Shown here: piece after piece, positions 33,627-41,179 of the stretch
How positions within the stretch are numbered: the stretch's first letter is position 1
Layout of the letters: each line of letters starts with the position of its first letter
DNA from: Microbacterium arborescens
GTDB lineage: Bacteria; Actinomycetota; Actinomycetes; Actinomycetales; Microbacteriaceae
DNA: 64,000 bases
Assembly (NCBI GenBank): GCA_003339645.1
Contig: QNUV01000021.1
Location: 62,001 to 126,000, forward strand
Direction of reading: 5' to 3'
The notes under the pieces: model-generated
Databases searched by the model: none
Seen by the model: only the letters and a program-made list of their open reading frames with translations
Told to the model about the DNA's origin: nothing
Program-made: the position numbers and the translations under genes

Positions 33627-34446
33627 CGGCCACCACTCCTTGGAAGACGGACATGATCGTGGTCCAGACGCCGGTGACCATCAGCAGGCCGAGGACGACC
33701 AGCAGCGCTCCCCCGGCGATGTTCACGACGCGGATGTGCCGGCGCACGAAGGCCACCGAGCGGGTGGCCCAGCTCGCGCCCAGCGCCAGCAGGACGAAGG
33801 GGATACCGAGTCCGAGCGAGTACGCGACCGCGAGAACCCCCGCGCGGGTGGGGTCGGCCTGGCTGAGGGCGATCGAGAGGATCGCGGCGAGGGTCGGACC
33901 GATGCAGGGCGCCCAGCCGATGCCCATCGCGATACCGAGCAGAGGCGCCCCGGCGATGCCGAGGTTCTGCCGCAGCTGCGGCCGGTAGATGCGCTGCGCG
34001 AAGCCGAACATGCCGACGAACACGAGCCCCAGGACGATCACGACGGCGCCGAGGACGCGCGTGATGACCTCCTGGTACTCGAAGAAGACGCGGCCGACCG
34101 TGCCCGCGAAGACGCCCATGGCGAGGAAGACCACGGTGAATCCCGCGATGAACAGTCCGACGCCGAGCAGCAGGCGTCCGCGGCCCGGCGCGGACGTCGG
34201 AGAATCCGTCGAAACGCGGACCGATCCCTCGGCATCCTCCGAGCTTCGCGCGATTCTCCGAGTTTCGTCGCGGCCGGCGCCCCGCCCCGCGGGCTCGCGC
34301 GGGGTGACCGCGCTGCCGAGGAAGCCGAGGTAGCCGGGAACGAGGGGCAGCACGCACGGCGAGAGGAACGACACCAGGCCCGCGAGCACGGCGATCGGCA
34401 CCGCGAGCCACAGGGCTCCGCCGAAGACGATCTCGCCCGGGTTCAC
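33607..34446 (-). CDS. ccdA: thiol-disulfide transporter CcdA
   Basis: 279 residues from GTG 34446. Six transmembrane segments with the two redox cysteines of the family: FLSPCVLPLVPGYLGFL in segment 1 and GWAPCIGPTLAAI in segment 4. It carries reducing power from cytoplasmic thioredoxin to the outside, where TlpA-type proteins keep apocytochrome c thiols reduced. A hydrophilic insert of about 35 residues after segment 1 (PREPAGRG to STDSPTSA) is longer than in Bacillus CcdA. It overlaps tlpA upstream (GTGA) and resB downstream. Confidence 0.94.
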   Translation of the reverse strand: MNPGEIVFGGALWLAVPIAVLAGLVSFLSPCVLPLVPGYLGFLGSAVTPREPAGRGAGRDETRRIARSSEDAEGSVRVSTDSPTSAPGRGRLLLGVGLFIAGFTVVFLAMGVFAGTVGRVFFEYQEVITRVLGAVVIVLGLVFVGMFGFAQRIYRPQLRQNLGIAGAPLLGIAMGIGWAPCIGPTLAAILSIALSQADPTRAGVLAVAYSLGLGIPFVLLALGASWATRSVAFVRRHIRVVNIAGGALLVVLGLLMVTGVWTTIMSVFQGVVAGVPTFL

Positions 34447-35057
34447 GACGATCCCGCGCCGGCGCCCGCCTTCGCGGCGTCCTCGACGAGGGTGCGCAGG
34501 ATGCCGGCATCCCGCAGCTGTCCGACGATACGGGCGGCGACCCGCCCCTCGGTGTCGAGCACGAGCGTCGTGGGCGCCGCCTGGACCGATGCGGATGCCG
34601 CGAGCGCGAGCTTCAGCTCACCGTCGCCCTGCATGAGGAGAGAGGGGTAGCTGATGCCGTAGTTCTGCTCGAAGGCCGACGCCTGCTCGGGTCCGTCGTA
34701 GATGTTGACGCCGAGGAACTCCGCGCCGACCTCCTGCGTGTCGGTGTAGACCTCTTCCAGCAGCGGCGCCTCGGCTCGGCACGGCCCGCATTGGGCGTAC
34801 CAGAAGTTGAGGACGAGCGGCTTGCCGGCGTAGTCGGCGCTCGAGATCGTCGAGCCGTCGACGGCCGTTCCGGTGAACTCGATCGGGGCGCCGCGCTCGG
34901 CCTCGGGGATCTCCGTGGTCGTGCCGTCGCCCGAGATGAACCCCTTGTTGTCGCCGTCGCGGTACTGCCCCGCGAGGTCGTCGTTGGGGCTCGAGCAGGC
35001 GGCGAGCCCTGCCGCGAGCCCGAGGGCGAGGACGGCGGCCACGAGGCGGCGCTTCAT
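34443..35057 (-). CDS. TlpA/ResA-like thioredoxin lipoprotein
   Basis: 204 residues from ATG 35057. A lipoprotein signal ends in LAAGLAACSS near residue 20. The thioredoxin fold carries the CGPC active site in VLNFWYAQCGPCRAEAPLL, with the cis-proline region VQAAPTTLVLD. Anchored outside the membrane, it would reduce apocytochrome c cysteines using electrons from CcdA. It overlaps the phosphatase gene stop (TGATG) and ccdA start, so it belongs to the same operon. Confidence 0.93.
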   Translation of the reverse strand: MKRRLVAAVLALGLAAGLAACSSPNDDLAGQYRDGDNKGFISGDGTTTEIPEAERGAPIEFTGTAVDGSTISSADYAGKPLVLNFWYAQCGPCRAEAPLLEEVYTDTQEVGAEFLGVNIYDGPEQASAFEQNYGISYPSLLMQGDGELKLALAASASVQAAPTTLVLDTEGRVAARIVGQLRDAGILRTLVEDAAKAGAGAGSS

Positions 35058-35698
35058 CAGACGGCTCCTACATCGACGGCACCCGCGGTGGAGGCGGGCT
35101 CGGCATACGCGACCTCGCGCCACGCGGCGCGCTCTCCCCCGTCGTCGAGCTCGAAGCTCGTGACGCTCGAGAGGGCGCACCGGCGCCGACGGGGGTCATG
35201 GCGCAGCGGCTCCCCCGCGATCGCGAGGTGGGTGATCCAGATCGGCAGCTGGTGCGAGACGATCACGACGTCGCCCGAATCCGTCGCGTCCCACAGATCG
35301 CGCATCGCGGCATCCATGCGCGCGACGATCTCGAGGTAGGGCTCTCCCCAGCTCGGCGTGGCGGGGGTGCGCAGGTGCCACCAGTTCCAGGGGTTGACGA
35401 GGGCGTTGCGCATGCGACGGCCCTCGAAGACGTTGTGCGGCTCGATGACCCGCTCGTCGATGACGGGGTCGAGACCGAAGAGCTCGGTGAACGGCTCCGA
35501 CGACTCGCGTGTGCGCTGCAGTGGCGACGACATCAAGGCGGTGACGGGCCGGCCGAGCGACGACACGTACTCGGCAGCGGAGCGCGCCATGCGCCGGCCG
35601 TCCTCGCTCAGTCCGAAGTGCGGCAGCCGTCCGTAGAGCACGCGCCGGGGGTTGTGGACCTCACCGTGGCGCACGAGATGGAGACGGGCTGCGGGCAC
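35057..35698 (-). CDS. histidine phosphatase family protein
   Basis: 213 residues from GTG 35698. The phosphohistidine motif is LHLVRHGEVHNP near the N-terminus, and the second catalytic histidine is in VVIVSHQLPIW. The overall form is that of phosphoglycerate-mutase-like phosphatases. TAGACT (minus strand, 35711 to 35706) is seven bases before the GTG; the frame continues upstream to 35788 without any start signal. It heads the tlpA-ccdA-resB-ccsB operon, a frequent arrangement in this family of bacteria. The substrate is unknown. Confidence 0.9.
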   Translation of the reverse strand: MPAARLHLVRHGEVHNPRRVLYGRLPHFGLSEDGRRMARSAAEYVSSLGRPVTALMSSPLQRTRESSEPFTELFGLDPVIDERVIEPHNVFEGRRMRNALVNPWNWWHLRTPATPSWGEPYLEIVARMDAAMRDLWDATDSGDVVIVSHQLPIWITHLAIAGEPLRHDPRRRRCALSSVTSFELDDGGERAAWREVAYAEPASTAGAVDVGAV

Positions 35699-35723
35699 GG
35701 TCTCCAGTCTACGGCGGCGGCTC

Positions 35724-36440
35724 CTATGCGGACCCTGAGCGCTCGGGTGCCGTGCCCGAGGAGCGGCCTCGCCGCAGCTCGCGCACACGGGAGACGATGA
35801 ACCAGACGACGAGCACCGCGACGACGATGATCACGATCGTCTGGAAGATCTCGGCGTACTGCTCGACGATGTGCCAGTTCTCGCCGAGGAGGAAGCCCGC
35901 CATCACGAAGATGGAGTTCCAGATGAGACTGCCCGCCGTCGTGAGCAGGCCGAATTTCCACCAGTGCATCCGCGCGACGCCGGCCGGAATCGAGATGAGG
36001 CTCCGGAACAACGGCACCATCCGGCCGAAGAACACCGCGATCGATCCGTGCTTCTCGAACCAGTGGACCGACCGGACCACGTCGTCGCCGGTCACCAGCG
36101 GCATCCGATCGGCGATCCGGCGCAGGCGATCCGCGCCCAGCCAGCGGCCGAGTAGATACAGGATGAAGGCGCCGGCGACCGATCCGAAGGTGGTCCACAG
36201 GATCGCCTCCGCGAGCGTGAACGACCCCCGCGACGCCGCCAGCCCGGCCATCGGGAGCACGACCTCGCTGGGGATCGGCGGGAAGAGGTTGTCCATCCCG
36301 ACGGCGATCGCAGCGCCGGCCGGCCCGATCGTGTCCATCAGCGAGACGGTCCAGTCCGCGAGCGTGGTCAGCCACGACCCGCCCTCATCGGCGGTGGCAG
36401 CCGACGCGTGCGCGGAGGCGGTGCGGGTCATGACGGTCAT
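35724..36440 (-). CDS. DedA family membrane protein
   Basis: 238 residues. The DedA core is recognisable in MDNLFPPIPSEVVLPMAGLAA, GRWLGADRLRR, FFGRMVPLFRSLISIPAGVARM and GSLIWNSIFVMAGFLLGENW. These half-helix and arginine-rich motifs belong to the DedA/VTT fold, linked to undecaprenyl-phosphate and phospholipid flipping and membrane homeostasis. The ATG at 36440 has AAGG upstream; another in-frame ATG is at 36431. A -10-like TAGGCT lies about 50 bases upstream, so this message has a leader. Confidence 0.92.
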   Translation of the reverse strand: MTVMTRTASAHASAATADEGGSWLTTLADWTVSLMDTIGPAGAAIAVGMDNLFPPIPSEVVLPMAGLAASRGSFTLAEAILWTTFGSVAGAFILYLLGRWLGADRLRRIADRMPLVTGDDVVRSVHWFEKHGSIAVFFGRMVPLFRSLISIPAGVARMHWWKFGLLTTAGSLIWNSIFVMAGFLLGENWHIVEQYAEIFQTIVIIVVAVLVVWFIVSRVRELRRGRSSGTAPERSGSA

Positions 36441-36525
36441 CGGGTGCCTTCGCGCTCGGTGATCGGATGCCCGGCCGGGCCCCGCGGACAGCCTAGGGCC
36501 GCGACGTCGGAGATTGCTGGACGCG

Positions 36526-36531
36526 TAGACT
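36526..36531 (+). promoter_or_regulatory. -10 hexamer for leaderless aspS
   Basis: TAGACT ends eight bases before the aspS GTG, and there is no Shine-Dalgarno sequence between. This supports GTG 36540 rather than upstream in-frame codons. Confidence 0.5.
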
Positions 36532-36539
36532 CTCCCCTC

Positions 36540-37880
36540 GTGAGTGAACGCGTTCTCGTCCAGCAGCTGCAGGCCCGCCCCGACGGCCCCGTTTCGGTGT
36601 CCGGATGGGTCGAGACCGTCCGCGATCAGAAGAAGGTGCAGTTCGTCATCCTCCGCGATGAGACCGGTGCCGTGCAGCTGGTCAACCCCGCCACCCGACC
36701 GGCGGAGGACGGCAGCGAGCAGGATGCCGCGGCCCTCGCCCTCACCGAGCTGATCTCGAACCTCTCGACCGGCACCTTCCTCACGGTCACGGGCGAGCTC
36801 AAGCACGACGAGCGCGTCAAGCTCGGCGGCGTCGAGATCAAGATCGGCGCCCTCGACATCGCGGCCGCGGCCCTCCCCGAGACGCCGATCGCCGCCGACT
36901 CCGGTCTCGACAAGCGCATGGACTGGCGATTCCTCGACCTGCGCCAGCGCCGCAACAACCTGATCTTCCGCGTGCAGACGACGCTCGAGCACGCCATGCG
37001 CACGTACTGGATCGAGCGCGACTACATCGAGATCCACTCCCCCAAGCTCATGGCCTCGGCATCCGAGTCGGCCGCCGAGCTGTTCGAGGTGCCCTACTTC
37101 GAGGACAAGACCGCGTATCTCGCTCAGAGCCCGCAGTTCTTCAAGCAGATGGCGCAGTCCGCGGGCTTCGGGAAGATCTTCGAGATCGGCGACGTCTTCC
37201 GCGCCGACCCGTCCTTCACCTCGCGGCACGCGACCGAGTTCACCTCGATCGACGCCGAGATCAGCTGGATCGACTCGCACGAGGACGTCGCCGCGATGCA
37301 GGAGGAGCTCCTGCAGTTCGCGTTCCAGGCCGTCAAGGACAAGCACGGCGACGAGATCGCCGAGCTGTTCGGCGTCGAGGTCCAGGTTCCCCAGACCCCG
37401 TTCCCGCGGATCCCCCTCGCCGAGGCCCGCGAGATCGTCACGGCACGCGGATACGACATCCCGCGCACCGACGGCGACCTCGACCCCGAGGGCGAGCGCC
37501 AGATCTCGGCGCACGTGCTCGAGACGTACGGACACCAGTTCGTCTTCATCACGGACTATCACCCCGAGATCCGCGCCTTCTACCACATGCGCGACGAGGA
37601 GACCGGGCTGACGAAGTCGTACGACCTGCTCTTCAACGGCGTCGAGATCACCACCGGCGCGCAGCGCGAGCACCGCGTCGATGTCCTGATCGAGCAGGCC
37701 AAGGAGAAGGGGCTCGATCCCGAGCACCTCGACTTCTACCTCGACTTCTTCCGGTACGGCGCCCCGCCGCACGGCGGATTCGGGATGGGCCTCGCGCGCG
37801 TGCTGATGCTGCTGCTCGGCGAGTCGTCCATCCGCGAGGTCACCTACCTCTTCCGCGGCCCCACGCGTCTGGCCCCGTAA
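36540..37880 (+). CDS. aspS: aspartate-tRNA ligase, short archaeal type
   Basis: 446 residues, without the roughly 120-residue GAD insertion of bacterial-type AspRS. The OB-fold anticodon domain opens with VSVSGWVETVRDQKKVQFVILRDETG. The class II motifs are visible in RVQTTLEHAMRTYW (motif 1), FRADPSFTSRHATEFTSIDAE (motif 2) and PHGGFGMGLARVLMLLL (motif 3). This form is usually non-discriminating and also charges tRNA-Asn for later amidation by GatCAB; whether that holds here is inference. The true start is GTG 36540; the upstream frame is noncoding. Confidence 0.94.
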   Translation: MSERVLVQQLQARPDGPVSVSGWVETVRDQKKVQFVILRDETGAVQLVNPATRPAEDGSEQDAAALALTELISNLSTGTFLTVTGELKHDERVKLGGVEIKIGALDIAAAALPETPIAADSGLDKRMDWRFLDLRQRRNNLIFRVQTTLEHAMRTYWIERDYIEIHSPKLMASASESAAELFEVPYFEDKTAYLAQSPQFFKQMAQSAGFGKIFEIGDVFRADPSFTSRHATEFTSIDAEISWIDSHEDVAAMQEELLQFAFQAVKDKHGDEIAELFGVEVQVPQTPFPRIPLAEAREIVTARGYDIPRTDGDLDPEGERQISAHVLETYGHQFVFITDYHPEIRAFYHMRDEETGLTKSYDLLFNGVEITTGAQREHRVDVLIEQAKEKGLDPEHLDFYLDFFRYGAPPHGGFGMGLARVLMLLLGESSIREVTYLFRGPTRLAP

Positions 37881-37969
37881 CACACCACCCCGCACACCCG
37901 GCAAGCCTTCAGGCGCCGCCGGCCGACGCCCGTATCGTGGCTTCTCCGCTGACGAGAGGAGCAAGACGT

Positions 37970-39163
37970 ATGTGGGACGGCTGGATGGAGTTCGGCATCG
38001 CCGTGCTGGTGGGACTCGCGGTCGCGGCGGTGATCGCGGTGGTCGCTCACGTCGCGCTGCGCATCGCCGCACGACGGCAGCGCTGGCCCGAGGTGCTCGG
38101 CCGCCGCTCGCGCACGCCGTTCCGTTCGCTGCTCGTCGCCATCGTGCTGTGGGCGGCGGTGCAGACCGCGTTCCCCGATGAGCTGTGGCGGTCGGTGCTC
38201 GGTCAGATCCTGACGATCGCCATCATCGCCGCGAGCGCCTGGCTGCTCGCATCCCTCGTGCTCGTCGTCACCGACGTCGCGCTCGGCCGCTACCGCATCG
38301 ACGTGCCCGACAATCGCGTCGCCCGCCGCATCCGTACGCAGATGCTGATCGTGCGCCGCCTCGCCGTCGCGATCATCATCGTGATCGGCATCGGGGCGGT
38401 GCTGCTCACGTTCGACTCCGTGCGCGCGGTCGGGGCGAGCGTCCTGGCCTCAGCCGGTATCGCGTCGGTGGTCGCGGGCCTTGCCGCGCAGTCCGTGCTC
38501 GCGAACGTCTTCGCGGGCCTTCAGATCGTCTTCAGCGACGCTCTGCGGGTCGACGACGTCGTGGTGGCCGACGGCGAGTGGGGCCGCGTCGGCGAGATCA
38601 CCCTCAGCTACGTCGTCCTCGACCTCTGGGACGACCGTCGTCTCGTCCTGCCGTGCACCTACTTCACGACGACGCCGTTCGAGAACTGGACCCGGCGCGG
38701 CTCAGAGCTGCTGGGCGCCGTCGAGATGGACCTCGACTGGAACGTCTCCCCCGCCGCGATGCGCACCCACCTGCACGACGTGCTCGAGAAGACCGACCTC
38801 TGGGATCGCCGGACCTCGGTGCTGCAGGTGACCGATGCCGTCGCCGGCTACGTGCGGGTGCGCATCCTCGTCACCGCGAAGGACGCCCCGACCCTCTTCG
38901 ACCTGCGCTGCCTCGTGCGCGAGGCGATGGTCACGTGGGTGCAGCGCACGATGCCGCAGGCCGTTCCGGTGCAGCGAATCGTGATGTCGGATGCCGCGAC
39001 CCCGGGCCACGGCAGCGACCACCACATCACGCACGACCCCACACCGACCAACGACGGGCTGTTCACCGGCAGCGCCGAGGCCGAGCGCCGGGCGAGCACG
39101 TTCACCAATGCGATCCCGGTGGTCGTGACGGACGACCTCGCCGAGCGCGATCGGCGCGACTGA
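37970..39163 (+). CDS. MscS-type mechanosensitive channel
   Basis: 397 residues from ATG 37970 with GAGAGGAGC upstream. Four N-terminal hydrophobic segments precede the pore helix region ASVLASAGIASVVAGLAAQSVLANVFAGLQIVFSD-like sequence (residues about 160-195), rich in Gly and Ala as in MscS TM3. The beta domain follows (RVDDVVVADGEWGRVGEI) and the alpha/beta vestibule. The last 50 residues are a hydrophilic tail absent from E. coli MscS. It should protect against hypo-osmotic shock. Confidence 0.93.
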   Translation: MWDGWMEFGIAVLVGLAVAAVIAVVAHVALRIAARRQRWPEVLGRRSRTPFRSLLVAIVLWAAVQTAFPDELWRSVLGQILTIAIIAASAWLLASLVLVVTDVALGRYRIDVPDNRVARRIRTQMLIVRRLAVAIIIVIGIGAVLLTFDSVRAVGASVLASAGIASVVAGLAAQSVLANVFAGLQIVFSDALRVDDVVVADGEWGRVGEITLSYVVLDLWDDRRLVLPCTYFTTTPFENWTRRGSELLGAVEMDLDWNVSPAAMRTHLHDVLEKTDLWDRRTSVLQVTDAVAGYVRVRILVTAKDAPTLFDLRCLVREAMVTWVQRTMPQAVPVQRIVMSDAATPGHGSDHHITHDPTPTNDGLFTGSAEAERRASTFTNAIPVVVTDDLAERDRRD

Positions 39164-39196
39164 CGCGTGCGCCGCCGCGCGCGGCCGAGGCTCGGC

Positions 39197-39499
39197 TCAG
39201 ACCTCGAAGTCGACCGAGATGCGGCTCGCGACGACGCCGCGGACGAACGCCGCGACCTCCTGGTGAGCCGGGTGCACCTGGTACTCCTCGAGACCGGCGA
39301 CATCGTCGAAGTCGGCGACGAGGGCGACGTCGCCGTTCACATCGGCGTAAGCGCTGTTCGGGCCGATGCTCAGGGAGCGGATCGAGGGGACGACACCGAC
39401 GAGCCCCCGGATGCGGCGTGCCACCTCGGCGGCATGCTCGGCTCGGGTCTCGGCGTCTTCGGCGGCGAGCTTCCAGGCGACGACGTGGCGGATGGTCAT
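39197..39499 (-). CDS. Dabb family (stress-responsive A/B barrel) protein
   Basis: 100 residues. The N-terminal IRHVVAWKLA with its conserved His, and the central NSAYADVNGDVALVADFDDVAGLEEYQVHPAHQEVAAFV, match the Dabb fold, a dimeric ferredoxin-like barrel of mostly unknown function that includes some cyclases. Its ATG overlaps the glutaredoxin stop by four bases, forming a small operon with that gene and probably the rhodanese upstream. Confidence 0.88.
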   Translation of the reverse strand: MTIRHVVAWKLAAEDAETRAEHAAEVARRIRGLVGVVPSIRSLSIGPNSAYADVNGDVALVADFDDVAGLEEYQVHPAHQEVAAFVRGVVASRISVDFEV

Positions 39500-39774
39500 G
39501 CGGACTCCTCGGTCGGGGTCGGGGTTTCGTCGGTCAGCGCGGCGCGCAGCCGGTCGGCGGAAACACGCCAGTGCGCGTGGAGGCGGTCGTCGATCAACAC
39601 GACGGGGATCTTCTCCCACCACTGCTCGAAGAGCGCCGGGTCGTCGAAGATCGACAGCTCGACGACCTCGACCTCCGCGTCGCCGGGCAGGTCGGCCACG
39701 ACCGTGTCGACGATCTCGCGGGCGACGTCGCAGAGGTGGCAGCCGGGCTTGGAGATGAGCGTCAGCGTGGACAT
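39496..39774 (-). CDS. glutaredoxin-like protein
   Basis: 92 residues of the DUF836/glutaredoxin type: TLTLISKPGCHLCDVAREIV contains the CxxC active site (CHLC), and KIPVVLIDDRLHAHW provides the cis-proline region. It is expected to be a cytosolic thiol-disulfide oxidoreductase. The gene lies between the rhodanese-like and Dabb genes, overlapping the latter as ATGA. Confidence 0.88.
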   Translation of the reverse strand: MSTLTLISKPGCHLCDVAREIVDTVVADLPGDAEVEVVELSIFDDPALFEQWWEKIPVVLIDDRLHAHWRVSADRLRAALTDETPTPTEESA

Positions 39775-39790
39775 CGGTGGCGCGGCGCTC

Positions 39791-40084
39791 TCAGCGCTCG
39801 AGCTCGAAACCGCGCGACGCCCATTCGCCGGTGCCTCCGGTGACGTTCGTCGCATCGTAGCCGCGCGCCTCGAGGGCGGCGACGACCTGCGCCGATCGTC
39901 CGCCGGCCTGGCAGATGACGTCGAAGGCGCCGTCGGGCAGCTCGCCGATGCGGTCGCCGAGCTGCGACATCGGGATGCTGATCGCGCCGGGAACACGTCC
40001 CGCGGCGAACTCGTGATCCTCGCGCACGTCGATGAGGGGGATGTCGCGGCCCGCGCGGAGCTCGTCGATGGTGATGGATTTCAT
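39791..40084 (-). CDS. single-domain rhodanese-like protein
   Basis: 97 residues forming one rhodanese domain: PLIDVREDHEFAAGRVPGAISIP at the N-terminus and the active-site loop ICQAGGRSAQVV with the persulfide-forming cysteine near residue 58. It should carry sulfur or act on thiols. GAGGAACGAGC upstream of the ATG provides the ribosome binding site. It is followed by the glutaredoxin-like gene, so both are thiol proteins in the same small operon. Confidence 0.92.
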   Translation of the reverse strand: MKSITIDELRAGRDIPLIDVREDHEFAAGRVPGAISIPMSQLGDRIGELPDGAFDVICQAGGRSAQVVAALEARGYDATNVTGGTGEWASRGFELER

Positions 40085-40148
40085 GCTCGTTCCTCCACGT
40101 TCAGCCTAGGCCGCGGCGCGGCGGGGCGGCCGCATCCGGAAAGCACGA

Positions 40149-40180
40149 AGCGCCCCTCGGCCGGAGCCGAACGGGGCGCT
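40149..40180 (-). terminator. terminator of the bS22 gene
   Basis: AGCGCCCC (40149-40156) pairs with GGGGCGCT (40173-40180) on an interior CGG/CCG stem; on the minus strand the hairpin is followed by TCGTGCTTT. It begins 19 bases after the bS22 stop and is the best rho-independent terminator in the window. Confidence 0.8.
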
Positions 40181-40198
40181 CAGTGACGTCGCCGCGAC

Positions 40199-40297
40199 TT
40201 ACTTCTTGTTGCGGCGCTGGTGGCGAGTCTTGCGAAGCAGCTTGCGGTGCTTCTTCTTCGCCATGCGCTTGCGGCGCTTCTTGATGACAGAACCCAC
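40199..40297 (-). CDS. small ribosomal protein bS22-like (AURKAIP1/COX24 domain)
   Basis: A 32-residue, very basic protein from GTG 40297 with GAGG upstream: GSVIKKRRKRMAKKKHRK is followed by LLRKTRHQRRNKK and TAA. It matches the actinobacterial AURKAIP1/COX24-domain peptide, shown in mycobacteria to be ribosomal protein bS22 of the 30S subunit. Next to it is a small HTH gene, the same neighbour as in mycobacteria, where proC is also close; here proC lies 3 kb away. It has its own strong terminator, consistent with high expression. Confidence 0.93.
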   Translation of the reverse strand: MGSVIKKRRKRMAKKKHRKLLRKTRHQRRNKK

Positions 40298-40380
40298 GGA
40301 AAACCTCACTATGTCAGGGTCTGGACGCATCTCGTCTGCGTCCGGGAACAGGCACCTCGCGAAAAATGCCTCGGATCAGT

Positions 40381-40572
40381 CTAGCCGACGTCGGCGATCG
40401 GCCGTTGCACGACGTCGCGCACCGCCGACTCGGGGACGCGGTAGCTGCGGCCGAAGCGCACGGCGGGCAGCTCGCCGGAATGCACGAGGCGATACACCGT
40501 CATCTTCGACACCCGCATGATCTCGGCCACCTCCGCGACAGTGAGGAAGCGCACATCGGGCAGCTCGGCCAT
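40381..40572 (-). CDS. excisionase-type HTH DNA-binding protein
   Basis: 63 residues from ATG 40572, chosen because AAAGGG is correctly spaced for it; an ATG two codons earlier is too close. The protein is a single MerR-like winged helix: FLTVAEVAEIMRVSKMTVYR and LVHSGELPAVRFGRSYRVPE. Such proteins are annotated as excisionase family but in actinobacteria this one is a conserved chromosomal neighbour of the bS22 gene, so a housekeeping regulatory role is more likely than phage excision. Confidence 0.9.
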   Translation of the reverse strand: MAELPDVRFLTVAEVAEIMRVSKMTVYRLVHSGELPAVRFGRSYRVPESAVRDVVQRPIADVG

Positions 40573-40671
40573 CGTCATCCCTTTCCCCGGATGCGAACAC
40601 TCTAGGGGTCGGGCGCGACGCGTGTAAACCGGAGTGACGCCTGTTGCTCCGCCGAAGCGAGGGCTCTGGGC

Positions 40672-41079
40672 TCAGCGTCCGGACCGCTTGCCGAACACGC
40701 TCGTGACGGCGTGCTTCGCGGATGCCGCAGCCCGGCCGACCAGCTCGGCCGCAGCGACCGCCTGCTCGGGCAGCGCGGCGACGGGCTCGGCGTCGTAGGC
40801 CTCGGACGAGAGGAAGGGGACGAGCCAGTCGTCGACGACATCGAGCGGCTCGGGAGACAGGCTGTAGTAGCGGTGCTGCCCCTCCTCCCGCACGGTGACG
40901 AGCTCGGCCCCGCGCAGCACCTTCAGGTGCTTCGAGATCGTCGGCTGGCTCACGCCGAGCTCGCTCACGATCTGCGAGACGCTCGTCCCGGACGAGCGCG
41001 GATCGGAGTCCCGATCGAGCAAGAGCCTCAGGATGTCCCGACGGGTACCGTCGGCGATCACGTCGAAGATGTCCGCCAT
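40672..41079 (-). CDS. ArsR-type winged-helix regulator
   Basis: 135 residues. The ArsR HTH is SVSQIVSELGVSQPTISKHLKVL, preceded by FDVIADGTRRDILRLLL and followed by the wing REEGQHRYYSLSPEP. It lacks the metal-binding cysteine motif (ELCVCDL) of ArsR/SmtB, so it probably senses something else or acts constitutively. The C-terminal 50 residues are Ala-rich and helical. TAACCT (minus strand, 41091 to 41086) is six bases before the ATG. It is divergent from ktrB-ktrA and may control potassium uptake. Confidence 0.9.
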   Translation of the reverse strand: MADIFDVIADGTRRDILRLLLDRDSDPRSSGTSVSQIVSELGVSQPTISKHLKVLRGAELVTVREEGQHRYYSLSPEPLDVVDDWLVPFLSSEAYDAEPVAALPEQAVAAAELVGRAAASAKHAVTSVFGKRSGR

Positions 41080-41179
41080 GCCATCAGGTTAGTCGGCGCG
41101 CACGCCCGAGTACCATGACATCGGCACCGACCTACCGCGGCGCCGGGAGCAACAGCTGCGATCGTGGGGAGGAACACGC

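Noticed and set aside
40381-40572. Phage excisionase
   Set aside because: The HTH resembles excisionases, but its position beside the bS22 gene is a conserved actinobacterial chromosomal arrangement and no integrase is near.
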